From the NCBI GenBank assembly GCA_938091995.1, contig CALKNZ010000079.1:1-64000 (forward strand): a DNA stretch of 64,000 bases, read 5' to 3'. Below are positions 9,633 to 18,104 of this stretch, piece after piece. Position 1 is the stretch's first letter. Every line of letters starts with the position of its first letter. The position numbers and the translations under genes are program-made. The stretch is from an uncultured Luminiphilus sp. GTDB lineage: Bacteria; Pseudomonadota; Gammaproteobacteria; Pseudomonadales; Halieaceae. The notes below the pieces were generated by a model. That model made no database searches. It saw only the letters and a list, made by a program, of their open reading frames with translations, and had not been told where the DNA came from.

Positions 9633-9821
9633 ATGAGTTGGCTAACGATTGGATTTTGGGGCTGCGCGGCCATGTGGCTGATTAGTCTTGCAGGAGATTT
9701 GGGAATGGCACGCCGCGCTGACGCTCCCGTGGGTATGTTTTGGATTCCCTTGGTGAGCGCCACCATTGCCTTTATCGGTATGTGCTATTTCGGAGATGCT
9801 GCTGGTATGTTCGGGCTGTGA
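9633..9821 (+). CDS. Small membrane protein, two TM segments
   Basis: A 62-residue protein with two hydrophobic helices (about residues 3-22 and 34-52) separated by a short charged turn with ARRAD. GAGGG lies 6 nt before the ATG. It is divergent from the MttB-like gene. I do not recognise a family. The clear transmembrane pattern plus a ribosome-binding site make it more likely real than the shadow frame on the other strand. Confidence 0.55.
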   Translation: MSWLTIGFWGCAAMWLISLAGDLGMARRADAPVGMFWIPLVSATIAFIGMCYFGDAAGMFGL

Positions 9822-10029
9822 TTTCTCCACGCTGCACGGCTGTATTCGCTATTCGCAAGGCTGACCCTGAGCCCTAGGCATCCTTGCCCATCTCAAGTCA
9901 TACTGGCACTGTGGTACAGGCATCCAGACATCGAGATCCTGTAGAAGCTCTAGGATGATTTGAGCTGATAACAACACTACGGCTGCACGACCAGAGACCT
10001 ATTTGCGCAATATTTAGAGGCCAGACACC

Positions 10030-11313
10030 ATGAATTTTTTTGTACGCATCTGCATGATCACTTGTGTTTCATCCCTAGCGTCCGTTGCCGTTGCTGATTT
10101 AGCCGGGTCGGTAGAGCGTCGGATCGAGGCTGTCATGCCCGAGGTTGTGTCCTGGCGTCGAGACCTGCATGAACATCCTGAACTGGGCAATCAAGAGTTT
10201 CGCACCGCCGGTATCATTGCAGAGCATCTACGCAGCTTAGGCATGGAGGTGCAAACCGAAGTCGCCCATACCGGCGTCATCGGTGTGCTAAAGGGAGGCG
10301 ACGGTCCTGTTGTTGCCCTGCGCGCTGATATGGATGGCCTGCCCGTCACGGAACTGGTTGACCTCCCCTTTGCCTCAAAGGCCCGAGGCGAGTATCTGGG
10401 ACAGAAAGTTGGGGTGATGCATGCCTGTGGTCACGACAACCATGTCGCGATTCTCATGGGTGTTGCCGAAGTGCTCGCAGGCATGGGCGATGAATTACCG
10501 GGCACTGTCCTATTCTTATTCCAGCCGGCAGAAGAAGGTACTCCCGATGGCAGTGTTGGAGGAGCCGAACTCATGCTGCAGGAAGGCGCATTCGATGCGA
10601 TACACCCTGATGCAGTCTTTGGGCTTCATGTTTTCCCCTACCCCGCAGGCGTCATTGCGACACGTCCTGGCGGCCTCATGGCATCGTCAGACAGCTACAA
10701 AATTACTGTCACGGGCAAACAGACCCATGGTGCGGTACCTTGGGCTGGCGTCGATCCCATAGTAACCGCCAGTCAGATTGTCCTTGGCCTGCAAACTATT
10801 GTTTCGCGTCAGCTAGACGCCACATTGACACCATCGATTGTGACGGTGGGTAAAATTGACGGCGGAGTTCGCAGCAACATTATCCCCGAGTCGGTCGATC
10901 TTATTGGCACCATTCGCACTTTCGATGCCGACACTCGCCTTGACATTCATGAGCGCATTCGCCGAACAGCCACCCACATTGCCGAGGCTGCGGGTGCTAC
11001 GGCACAGGTTGATATCGATCTTGGCTACGGCGTAACCCGCAACGATCCGGAGCTTTATCAACAAATGGCGCCAACGCTTCGGGGGGTAGCAGGCAGTCAG
11101 TTTATTGAAGCACAGCAAACGACCACAGCCGAGGACTTCTCCTATTTCGCAAACGAAGCGCCCGGGCTCTTTCTCTTTCTTGGAGTTGCACCTGAGGATC
11201 CGAGTTTGGTGTATCCCAATCACTCGCCCCGCTTTTACGCCGATGAGCGAGCACTACCCGTTGGCGTCAGAGCACTGACCGCGTTAACCCTCGATTTTAT
11301 GGCGGATAACTAG
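10030..11313 (+). CDS. Secreted M20-family amidohydrolase (hippurate/IAA-amino acid hydrolase-like)
   Basis: 427 residues. A signal peptide covers about residues 1-22 (ending ASVAVA-DL). M20D motifs follow: RRDLHEHPELG, RADMDGLP, HACGHDNH and QPAEEG contribute the two-metal site, with a C-terminal PNHSPRF. Members hydrolyse N-acyl amino acids or peptides; a periplasmic role is inferred from the signal. It appears monocistronic. A second, related secreted M20 enzyme is at 56040-57365 on the other strand. Substrate cannot be given. Confidence 0.88.
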   Translation: MNFFVRICMITCVSSLASVAVADLAGSVERRIEAVMPEVVSWRRDLHEHPELGNQEFRTAGIIAEHLRSLGMEVQTEVAHTGVIGVLKGGDGPVVALRADMDGLPVTELVDLPFASKARGEYLGQKVGVMHACGHDNHVAILMGVAEVLAGMGDELPGTVLFLFQPAEEGTPDGSVGGAELMLQEGAFDAIHPDAVFGLHVFPYPAGVIATRPGGLMASSDSYKITVTGKQTHGAVPWAGVDPIVTASQIVLGLQTIVSRQLDATLTPSIVTVGKIDGGVRSNIIPESVDLIGTIRTFDADTRLDIHERIRRTATHIAEAAGATAQVDIDLGYGVTRNDPELYQQMAPTLRGVAGSQFIEAQQTTTAEDFSYFANEAPGLFLFLGVAPEDPSLVYPNHSPRFYADERALPVGVRALTALTLDFMADN

Positions 11314-11419
11314 ACTTGAAATTTTTGCTGCACTAAGGGCCAATGGCCGATGCCAGTGGTTCCAGAAGCCCAAACCGGCTATGGTTTGTGGCATCGATAA
11401 CAGGGAGCATAGCGACACC

Positions 11420-12265
11420 GTGAGTGACTTAGTCGTCAGGCAAATTAACTTCGATGTGGATCAGGCCAAATTTATTTGGAACGCTGACAACCCCTCGTTT
11501 TCTGTACTGATGAACCAAATTACGTTCTTTGTCGTCGGTTTTGAAAAGTACATGTGCCGGGTGATGCGCGATGCCGAGGCGCACATCACCGACCCAGCGG
11601 TCATGGAAGAAGCTATTGCTTTTCGCAAGCAGGAGGCCATCCACGCACAAAAGCATATGCGCCATGCCAGAGCGCTTATAGGTCAATATCCCGCGTTGCA
11701 GGGCGTGCTCGATAAGGTCCTCGCGAGCTATGACGAGGTCTACAACACCCACCCTCTGGAATACCACTTAGCCTATGCGGGTGGACTGGAGGCAATATTC
11801 ACCCCGTTTTTCAAAATGATACTGGATCACCGAGCCGTATTGTTTGAAGAGGGCGATGCCCAAGTCGCATCGCTGTTTGTCTGGCATTTTTGCGAAGAAA
11901 TCGAGCATCGAAGCTCCGCCTATGATGTTTATAACCACGTTGTCGGCAGCCATTGGTATCGCATTCGAAAAACCGGAGCGTTTCAAAAGCATACCCGCGG
12001 TCTGTTTGACATGATTAAGGAAGAGTTCGAATTAATCGTCAAAGACGTTCCAGAAAACGCATACTCAGACAACCCATTCGCACGCATACCCATATGGGCA
12101 CAATTAAGATCAGCCGCAGGGGTGTTGGCTTCACAGTTCCCCTGGCATGACAGCGTAAATCAACCACTGCCAGCGTACTACGCCGAATGGCTGGGTCACT
12201 GGCAGTCGGGGGCCGATGTATCTCAAATCGTTGGTATACCTCAGGGCCTGGTGCGCAGTGACTGA
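11420..12265 (+). CDS. PF10118 'metal-dependent hydrolase' family protein with ferritin-like diiron motifs
   Basis: 281 residues when started at GTG 11420 (SDLVVRQINF fits the family N-terminus; GGGAG is about 12 nt upstream); a longer form from ATG 11381 is possible. The family (COG3687) is called a predicted metal-dependent hydrolase. The residues visible here are E42, E72-x-x-H75, E124 and E160-x-x-H163: the helix-borne E, ExxH, E, ExxH set of ferritin-like diiron proteins. I therefore suspect a diiron oxidase or oxygenase rather than a hydrolase. Its last 8 nt overlap the next gene, a multi-pass membrane protein, so the two are probably made together. Family firm, activity inferred. Confidence 0.8.
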   Translation: MSDLVVRQINFDVDQAKFIWNADNPSFSVLMNQITFFVVGFEKYMCRVMRDAEAHITDPAVMEEAIAFRKQEAIHAQKHMRHARALIGQYPALQGVLDKVLASYDEVYNTHPLEYHLAYAGGLEAIFTPFFKMILDHRAVLFEEGDAQVASLFVWHFCEEIEHRSSAYDVYNHVVGSHWYRIRKTGAFQKHTRGLFDMIKEEFELIVKDVPENAYSDNPFARIPIWAQLRSAAGVLASQFPWHDSVNQPLPAYYAEWLGHWQSGADVSQIVGIPQGLVRSD

Positions 12266-13346
12266 AACGGCACTCACCTTCACCCAGCTGGTCGACCGTC
12301 TTGGTGGCTTTCACCCCGAAAATATTGAGAGCTGGGCCTTTGTAAAAAGCCCTTTTACCCTTTCGCACTGGACCATGAACGTGGTTGAGGTGTTGCTCAT
12401 TTTCGGCGCCCTCTGGGGTCTGCGCCACGGCATAACGCGCTTTAAAGCCGGCGAGTCCATTTATTTGGGATTTTGGCTGGCCTCAGTCATCTTTATGCTT
12501 GCGCTGGAAATCCCCGTGTACTTTCCAGAGAAACTAGGCGCAGCTGACAATGCCCTATTTTTTATTCACAACGAATTTACGGTGCAATTCTTTTTTGGCC
12601 GAGCGCCGCTTTACATTCTGGCGTTGTACCCATCCGTTATGTATGCAGCCTTCGTGCTCGTTCGACAGGCCGGACTCTTCAATCAACGCTGGGGCACACT
12701 TATTGGCGCTATAGGTGTCGGTGTCGTCCACCACGTTTTCTATGAGATTTTTGATCACTTTGGACCTCAGTATGGCTGGTGGATGTGGAATTACCCCAAC
12801 TTCACCTCATCCCTAGCCTCAGTTCCGGTCTCAAGTATGATGAGCTTTGCTTTTGTCGGGCCCATTGCCCTGACCCTCGCTACACAGCTTTTGGTGCCAA
12901 AATCTGTGATTGATCAAGCCGGACAAACCTTGCGGCCCAATCGAGGTCATACTGGTTTCGCACTCGGGACACTTCTGGCGGGACTACTGACTCCGATACT
13001 CTTCGTAATGCTAACGCTCAACACCTGGTTTAGTGTGCTTGGTATTGTGTTAACGCCGCGCTTAGAGATGCTGGCCTCAGCAGCCATCTTAACCGTCGCT
13101 TTAGTATTTATTTTGCGTCAATTCGTGGGCTTAACGACCTTCTCGAGCCAAGGTTTTTGGTCTTATTCAAGGGCTTATTTCGCGCTTTTTCTCAGCGTCT
13201 TTGCCGGCCTGTGGTTGACCGCCCTACCCGACTACTTTTCAGCGATAGACGGCATGACCCCTCAGGGATTCGCTGTAGGATCGCTACCCTATGTGATGGG
13301 CTGTATGACCTTCGCTGTATTTTTCCTAATGCGGGCAAAACGGTAG
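12258..13346 (+). CDS. Multi-pass membrane protein of unknown function
   Basis: 362 residues from GTG 12258, which overlaps the previous stop by 8 nt; the longer frame from 12216 would run 50 nt into the upstream gene and is less likely. About eight to nine hydrophobic segments are visible. Distinctive pieces are FVKSPFTLSHWTMN near the N-terminus and HHVFYEIFDHFGPQYGWWMW in the middle, rich in His and aromatic residues lying between membrane segments, which could form a metal or cofactor site. I do not recognise a characterised family. Coupling to the diiron-like gene suggests a joint membrane process, for example on lipids. Confidence 0.75.
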   Translation: MTETALTFTQLVDRLGGFHPENIESWAFVKSPFTLSHWTMNVVEVLLIFGALWGLRHGITRFKAGESIYLGFWLASVIFMLALEIPVYFPEKLGAADNALFFIHNEFTVQFFFGRAPLYILALYPSVMYAAFVLVRQAGLFNQRWGTLIGAIGVGVVHHVFYEIFDHFGPQYGWWMWNYPNFTSSLASVPVSSMMSFAFVGPIALTLATQLLVPKSVIDQAGQTLRPNRGHTGFALGTLLAGLLTPILFVMLTLNTWFSVLGIVLTPRLEMLASAAILTVALVFILRQFVGLTTFSSQGFWSYSRAYFALFLSVFAGLWLTALPDYFSAIDGMTPQGFAVGSLPYVMGCMTFAVFFLMRAKR

Positions 13347-13427
13347 GCTATTTATCGACCCACCTGAGCACATCCCTGCCACGTTTGACGCGGTATTATT
13401 CAAACTGAACTGACAATACAGGGCATT

Positions 13428-14762
13428 ATGGGCACTATGAAATCATTCCTCACCACAGTTGGTGTTCTGTTGACCGCGTTTATCTGGTGGGCTGCGTTTA
13501 CAGTCACTCAGCAGCTTAATGAAGTCCGAAGCGTAGAAGACCAAATCTCAGCACTGACCCTCAGTGAACGATCGATTACCTCCCCAGCCGTTTGGGGCGA
13601 ACTTTTTGCGGCGCTGGGCAAACAGGAAATTGAACGGCTTTTTGAACAACAAAGTTCTAAAGACCTGCTGACCGAAGCCACAGAAAACCTCTTGTATAAC
13701 GCCATCATCGAGTATCGAAACACTCTTAGAGACAAACAAGGGACAGCCGATGGCGCCTCCTTACAGGGACTGGGCCAGGCGCTCATTCTCGATATGCTGA
13801 TAGATTTTGATGCTCTTGAAACCTCCGTCCCCGCTATAGCACAGGCCTTTGTCGAGGACCTTGAGGAGGGTCAGCTAGCCACTGATCTCGAGAACACACT
13901 GAGGGAGTACCTGATGAGTCTGTCACAAGACTTAAATGCCGCAGCCGTTAGCCAGACGGCTTCTATCCACCATCTGCTGCAGTGTGACTCGACAACCCAG
14001 TGTTTGGATACCCTCAATGCTAGCCATCGACAGCATCAGCAAAAAGCGGAGCTACTGGTGCTGTGGATGGCAATAGCCCTTGTGGCTTTACTCACCTTGA
14101 ATCAATTTGGTCATGTGCTGACAGGCCATAAGACATCGCTACGGGTCATCACAATTTGCCTGCTTAACGTCGCAATACTCGCGCTATTGGTACCTGGCAT
14201 TTCGGTGCCCATGATGAAATTGAAAGCTTTCATTGAACCCTTTGAAATCAGTATTGGTGGTGCCAGCCTCTTTTTCGACCAGCAACTATTGCTATATCAG
14301 AACAAAAGTATTGGCGACCTTGTAAATTTACTGGTCAATACGGGACAAATTTCACTGATTTTTTTGGCTGCGGGCATGACATTATTTTGCGTCCTTATAC
14401 CCCTGAGTAAATGTCTGGCCGCTATTGGCTTGCTGCTTCGCACTCAATACAGGCCTGCTCACCCGTTGCTCAAATGGCTGGCCATAGACTCAGGAAAATG
14501 GTCCATGGCTGATGTTTTCGTTGTCGCCCTCATCATGGCCTATATCGGTATGGATCAACTGGTATCGAGTCATACCAGCGCCATGAACGCTTTATTTGCA
14601 GAGGCACAGTTTGTGCAGGCTGCCTCAGCTTCTGAACTGGGCATGGGATTTTATTTCTTTCTTAGTTTTGTCGTGCTCAGTTTTTGGACTGCGAGGGAAT
14701 GCAAGGGCGTTCTAGAGGGCGCAGTCATCAAAGCGCCAACCCCTAACCCTTCATCTCCGTAA
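13428..14762 (+). CDS. PqiA-like membrane protein
   Basis: 444 residues. An N-terminal membrane anchor is followed by about 180 residues of helical, probably periplasmic sequence (13-200), then a C-terminal half with four or more membrane segments. The last part, with ILIPLSKC-like and SGKWSMADVFVVALIMAYI stretches, matches the paraquat-inducible protein A (PqiA/YebS) domain, here present once instead of twice. PqiA partners with MCE proteins (PqiB) in lipid transport between membranes, but no mce gene is adjacent. It lies 81 nt after the previous membrane gene, possibly in the same operon. An in-frame ATG at 13437 is an alternative start. Domain call likely, role inferred. Confidence 0.7.
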   Translation: MGTMKSFLTTVGVLLTAFIWWAAFTVTQQLNEVRSVEDQISALTLSERSITSPAVWGELFAALGKQEIERLFEQQSSKDLLTEATENLLYNAIIEYRNTLRDKQGTADGASLQGLGQALILDMLIDFDALETSVPAIAQAFVEDLEEGQLATDLENTLREYLMSLSQDLNAAAVSQTASIHHLLQCDSTTQCLDTLNASHRQHQQKAELLVLWMAIALVALLTLNQFGHVLTGHKTSLRVITICLLNVAILALLVPGISVPMMKLKAFIEPFEISIGGASLFFDQQLLLYQNKSIGDLVNLLVNTGQISLIFLAAGMTLFCVLIPLSKCLAAIGLLLRTQYRPAHPLLKWLAIDSGKWSMADVFVVALIMAYIGMDQLVSSHTSAMNALFAEAQFVQAASASELGMGFYFFLSFVVLSFWTARECKGVLEGAVIKAPTPNPSSP

Positions 14763-15007
14763 GGCTTTCTAAACCCGCCGCACTAGGTTGCTGCCCCATC
14801 AACCTCATTTAACAAGCCGACGGAGGTGACCCGGCCGCTAATTACAGCAGGCTCAAATCCACAGTGCACACTGCTAAGTCAGCGACGAATCAAGGGGCCC
14901 ATCGTCCGGGGTCCCTATGGATGCTCGGGCTGTCAAACAAGTGACGTCGCCACCCCTGGCCACACTGAAAGGGACAGCGCCCCAGCACAGGGGGCTTGGA
15001 ACCGCGG
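14763..15007. other. GC-rich non-coding segment between convergent genes
   Basis: 245 nt between two converging stops. It begins with an AGGTTG/CAACCT hairpin (14785-14805) and continues as about 190 nt that is unusually GC-rich compared with other intergenic DNA here. It ends in the palindrome AACCGCGGTT (15000-15009) at the nfeD stop. A 61-codon open frame on the plus strand has no proper ribosome-binding site and unnatural composition, so I do not call a gene. It may hold terminators or a small RNA. Confidence 0.35.
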
Positions 15008-15295
15008 TTAATATTTATTGATATCAGTATCTTTCTGGCCCGTCGCAGGTTTTTTTGTCCATCGGCGTAGAGGCACTAAAATCACGAGGCTAAGAACCGC
15101 AAAAAACGTCAACAAAGCTTCCCAACTACCTGTAAACGGCATTGGCAAGACGTCTTTCATTAGTAGCGAGCTTCCGGTGACCGCCGCACCAATGCCAAAA
15201 GATAAGAGAATAAAATCCAGCCCCAGAACAACATCTAAAGCCACCAGCAAAAGTGCCGCAATAAACCAAACCTCATAACTTAACAATAAACTCAT
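15008..15295 (-). CDS. NfeD-like membrane protein
   Basis: 95 residues from ATG 15295; GGAG sits 7 nt upstream inside the end of the preceding gene, and that gene stops 1 nt before this start. The longest frame reaches much further back and is rejected. Two hydrophobic segments (about 8-30 and 35-72) and a charged tail fit short NfeD/YbbK-type proteins. These are nearly always encoded beside an SPFH protein, as here, and are thought to form membrane complexes with it. The soluble OB-fold end of longer NfeD proteins is absent. Confidence 0.8.
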   Translation of the reverse strand: MSLLLSYEVWFIAALLLVALDVVLGLDFILLSFGIGAAVTGSSLLMKDVLPMPFTGSWEALLTFFAVLSLVILVPLRRWTKKPATGQKDTDINKY

Positions 15296-15296
15296 C

Positions 15297-16211
15297 TCAG
15301 GCTCCATCCGTGCGTCGTAGTACTTCCTGAAGACCTGCGAGCCCACCCAGGGTTTTGGTGACATCTGAAGGGAGTACGATGGTCTTGGTATTGTCAGAGG
15401 ACGCCATCCGCGAGATAGCATCTACCTGTCGCTTTAAGATCTCAAAATCAACCGCGGGCTGTCCATTATTTGCAATCGCTTCGGCAATCACCTTAGTTTG
15501 CTGCGCATCAGCTTCAGCCTTTTTAATAATCGCATAAGCATCGGCGTCGGCCGTCAGTTTTATCGCCTCCGCCTTTTTTGTGGCCTCGTAGAGTTCCGCA
15601 TCGGCCTCCAATTCTACTCGAGAACGTTCGCCCTCAGCCTTGGCAACCGTGGCTCTGCGCTCCCGCTCTGCATTGAGCTGCTGGCGCTGAGCCTGCTTGG
15701 TCGCCTCATCAACCCTGACATCTGTGATCTCCGAGCGGGTGATCTCAAGACCCCATACTTCTGATGCGTCTCGTAAATTTTTCAGAATTTCGTCGTTCAT
15801 CTGCTGACGGCTACTCTGAATATCGTCGAGCTCCAACTTGCCCGCGGCACTACGAATAATAGACTCCGCCGTTGTCCTCAATGCGAGGGGCACATCCCGA
15901 ATTCTATAGACAGATTTGGCGGCATCAATGACGCGAAAGAAGACCGTCGTTTCCAAAACAATCTCGACGTTATCCCGGGTAATGACAGAAATATCGAAGG
16001 CATCGAGCTGACGCTCTAAAACCACGACCTTATGTTCAATTCGATCTAAAAAGGGAATTAAAAGGTTAATTCCCGCAGAAAGGGTTTCACGATATTTCCC
16101 AAAACGCTCGACAACATACTCGTCTGACTGGGGCACTATGGCAACGCTTTTGGCCGCAACTAAAATAGCGAAAGCAAAGAATACCAAGGTTAAGATGATT
16201 CCAAGATCCAT
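15297..16211 (-). CDS. qmcA: SPFH/stomatin-like membrane protease-associated protein (QmcA type)
   Basis: 304 residues. One N-terminal membrane segment (about 3-25), then an SPFH/band-7 domain with YVVERFGKYRETL near 33 and ITRDNVEIV near 76. A long Ala/Glu/Lys-rich coiled coil runs from about 165 to 235. SPFH proteins form large membrane-bound cages associated with FtsH or lipid domains. AGGAGATAACAC precedes the ATG. It is coupled to the NfeD-like gene downstream. Family is firm; the name follows E. coli QmcA, whose partner YbbK is NfeD-like. Confidence 0.9.
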   Translation of the reverse strand: MDLGIILTLVFFAFAILVAAKSVAIVPQSDEYVVERFGKYRETLSAGINLLIPFLDRIEHKVVVLERQLDAFDISVITRDNVEIVLETTVFFRVIDAAKSVYRIRDVPLALRTTAESIIRSAAGKLELDDIQSSRQQMNDEILKNLRDASEVWGLEITRSEITDVRVDEATKQAQRQQLNAERERRATVAKAEGERSRVELEADAELYEATKKAEAIKLTADADAYAIIKKAEADAQQTKVIAEAIANNGQPAVDFEILKRQVDAISRMASSDNTKTIVLPSDVTKTLGGLAGLQEVLRRTDGA

Positions 16212-16397
16212 GTGTTATCTCCTAATTTATTACCTCCGGCCAAAGACGCGACCACCGACCTATCACCGTCCAGTCGGAGTTGTTTAGGCGAGAGGCTAGG
16301 GAAAACATTAACACACGAAAACGATGCTCACAGGAACACAAGTCCGCTAGGATTTATTTCAAGAAGTGGGGTTAAAAAACATCGCAAAAATCAGGAG

Positions 16398-16474
16398 TGG
16401 CCCGCCCGGAGAGATTCGAACTCCCGACACCCAGGTTCGAAGCCTGGTGCTCTATCCAGCTGAGCTACGGGCGG
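16398..16474 (-). tRNA. tRNA-Arg, anticodon UCG
   Basis: Read on the minus strand: acceptor CCGCCCG pairs with CGGGCGG, D-arm GCTCAGCTGGATAGAGC, anticodon stem CCAGG/CCTGG with loop CTTCGAA (anticodon TCG), T-loop TTCGAAT with stem GGGAG/CTCTC, discriminator G and encoded CCA. 77 nt. It decodes CGA-type arginine codons. No integrase or attachment-site duplication is next to it. Confidence 0.95.
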
Positions 16475-16759
16475 AGGCCGTCGATCATAGGGATGCATAG
16501 AATTCAGGTCAAGCTCGAAGAAGAATACATTCATCTCGCTATCCGAAAAATCGCGCCAAATCAGGCTAACTGATATAAAACACGAGGTGAGACGAGTGCT
16601 TGAGAAAAACCGATAGTACTTTGATATTTTTTGCCCAGCCTTAACCTTTGAGAGAAAGCAGGCTAGTCTGACTGTTGTTAAAGGGGTTCATTGCTATCGA
16701 AAAACGCTGAAATCCGCTCTAACGTTAAGCTTGCCATTACAACAAAAGAGGGATGTTTT

Positions 16760-17404
16760 ATGCCCAGACTTCGCGAGGTACCTCGATCCGCAGCTGACCC
16801 CATCGCGATCAAACTGTACGATATGATTTTCGGGGCCCGCGACCCCGTGACATCACCGGGAACAGCAACGGGCACTCCCGGCAACTGGTGGACGGTTTTT
16901 GCCCTAGTACCCCAATGCTTAAAGCACGCCCTGCACGGGTTCGAGTTCTATCGAGACCCCGGGCGAAAAATAGATCCGCAGCTCAGAGAACTGGCCCAAA
17001 CGAGAGCAGGCTATGCCCGTGGCTCCCAATTTGTTTTTTCTCAACACAGTAAATCCTGTCGGTCTGTGGGCCTTTCGGAAGATAAAATTACCGCGTTGCC
17101 CCACTGGTCAACCAGCGCTGTTTACTCCGACCTCGAGCGATCTGTACTCGCCTACACCGATGCACTAGTTCTGGAGGGCGGCCGCGTTTCTGATGGCCTC
17201 TTTGCCGAGCTTAAAAAAGACCTATCAGACGAAGCCATATTAGAGCTAACTTACATAACAACACTTTACGATATGCACGCCACAATCTCACGAGCGCTAC
17301 GCCTAGAATATGACGATGTAGATGAGCGTATCACTGAAATTGCTGCACCGACGGAAGCCGCAAACCGTGACGTCATGGCTATGGTCGATAAGGAGACACA
17401 CTGA
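16760..17404 (+). CDS. Carboxymuconolactone decarboxylase/AhpD-like family protein
   Basis: 214 residues from ATG 16760, with AGAGGG a few nt upstream; the frame opens earlier at 16691 but without a ribosome-binding site. The helical AhpD-like pattern is seen in DPQLRELAQTRAGYARGSQFVFSQHSKSC around residues 75-105, then a long LEGGRVSDGLF region. In redox-active AhpD a CxxC pair sits before the conserved His; here the first Cys is lacking, so a peroxidase-reductase role is doubtful. It overlaps a VOC-family gene by one base (TGATG), suggesting the two work on the same small molecule. Function otherwise unknown. Confidence 0.78.
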   Translation: MPRLREVPRSAADPIAIKLYDMIFGARDPVTSPGTATGTPGNWWTVFALVPQCLKHALHGFEFYRDPGRKIDPQLRELAQTRAGYARGSQFVFSQHSKSCRSVGLSEDKITALPHWSTSAVYSDLERSVLAYTDALVLEGGRVSDGLFAELKKDLSDEAILELTYITTLYDMHATISRALRLEYDDVDERITEIAAPTEAANRDVMAMVDKETH

Positions 17405-17934
17405 TGGCTTATCATCATCTCGCCATGGCAGCAGCAGATATGACTGCAATTCATCACTTTTATGAAACTCTTTTAGAGTTTGAACTGGTTAAGGTCGAAG
17501 TGGGGCCTGTCCCCGATGGGGGTTGGGCAAAACATTTTTTCTATCGAATGGGAGGGGACGACTCTGCTTTTATTGCCTTTTGGGAGCTCCACGAGGTACC
17601 GGGGTGCGACAAGGTCGAGACATCACTGTCCAAGGCGGCAGGGGTACCAGACCAAATCAACCATTTAGCCTTCAATGCGCCCGACTTAGAGAGCTTGCGC
17701 CATCGCAGAGACGTCTGGCAGAAAGCGGGCCTGTCGGTGCTAGAAGTGGACCACAACTGGTGCCATTCTATTTACACCAAGGACCCCAACGGTAATATGG
17801 TGGAGTTCTGTACGACTACCGGCCAATTCAGCGAGAAGGATCGGCAGTTAGCCCTTAAAGCCCTAAATAGTGACGAGATCAGTTACTCCAAGCCCCCCGG
17901 CAGCATTGAGATTCATCGCCCGAAGACTGACTAA
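17404..17934 (+). CDS. VOC (glyoxalase/dioxygenase) family protein
   Basis: 176 residues. Two beta-alpha-beta-beta-beta modules: HHLAMAAADM near the N-terminus supplies a metal His, INHLAFNAPD near residue 85 another, and DPNGNMVEFC near 130 the terminal Glu. This is the metal-binding layout of vicinal-oxygen-chelate enzymes such as glyoxalase I, extradiol dioxygenases and bleomycin resistance proteins. Its start overlaps the stop of the AhpD-like gene, so the pair is translationally coupled. The reaction cannot be deduced. Confidence 0.85.
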   Translation: MAYHHLAMAAADMTAIHHFYETLLEFELVKVEVGPVPDGGWAKHFFYRMGGDDSAFIAFWELHEVPGCDKVETSLSKAAGVPDQINHLAFNAPDLESLRHRRDVWQKAGLSVLEVDHNWCHSIYTKDPNGNMVEFCTTTGQFSEKDRQLALKALNSDEISYSKPPGSIEIHRPKTD

Positions 17935-18104
17935 GGCGGGCTGCAGAGCCAGTATGTCTATCTTATGGCCATTCAATAAGGCGAGAGGTCAGTCTTTTCA
18001 GCTGAGCTGGCTTTGCTAGCATCTTGAACGCCCAAGGAGGTTTCCCATCGGAAATTTAGAAAAGCCGTTATGCTGCTCTCACTTTTGACGGGTAGATCAT
18101 TGTG

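Noticed and set aside
13428-14762. Complete Pqi/Mce lipid transport operon
   Set aside because: Only a single-domain PqiA-like protein is present; no mce/pqiB or pqiC gene follows.
14826-15011. 61-codon plus-strand ORF with a GCSGC motif
   Set aside because: GTG start without a proper ribosome-binding site, GC-rich segment between convergent stops, unnatural composition; more likely non-coding.
16212-16463. Plus-strand ORF running into the tRNA region
   Set aside because: Its 3' end is antisense to tRNA-Arg and there is no ribosome-binding site; chance frame.
16398-16474. Integration site at tRNA-Arg
   Set aside because: No integrase, no direct repeat of the tRNA 3' end and no composition change on either side.
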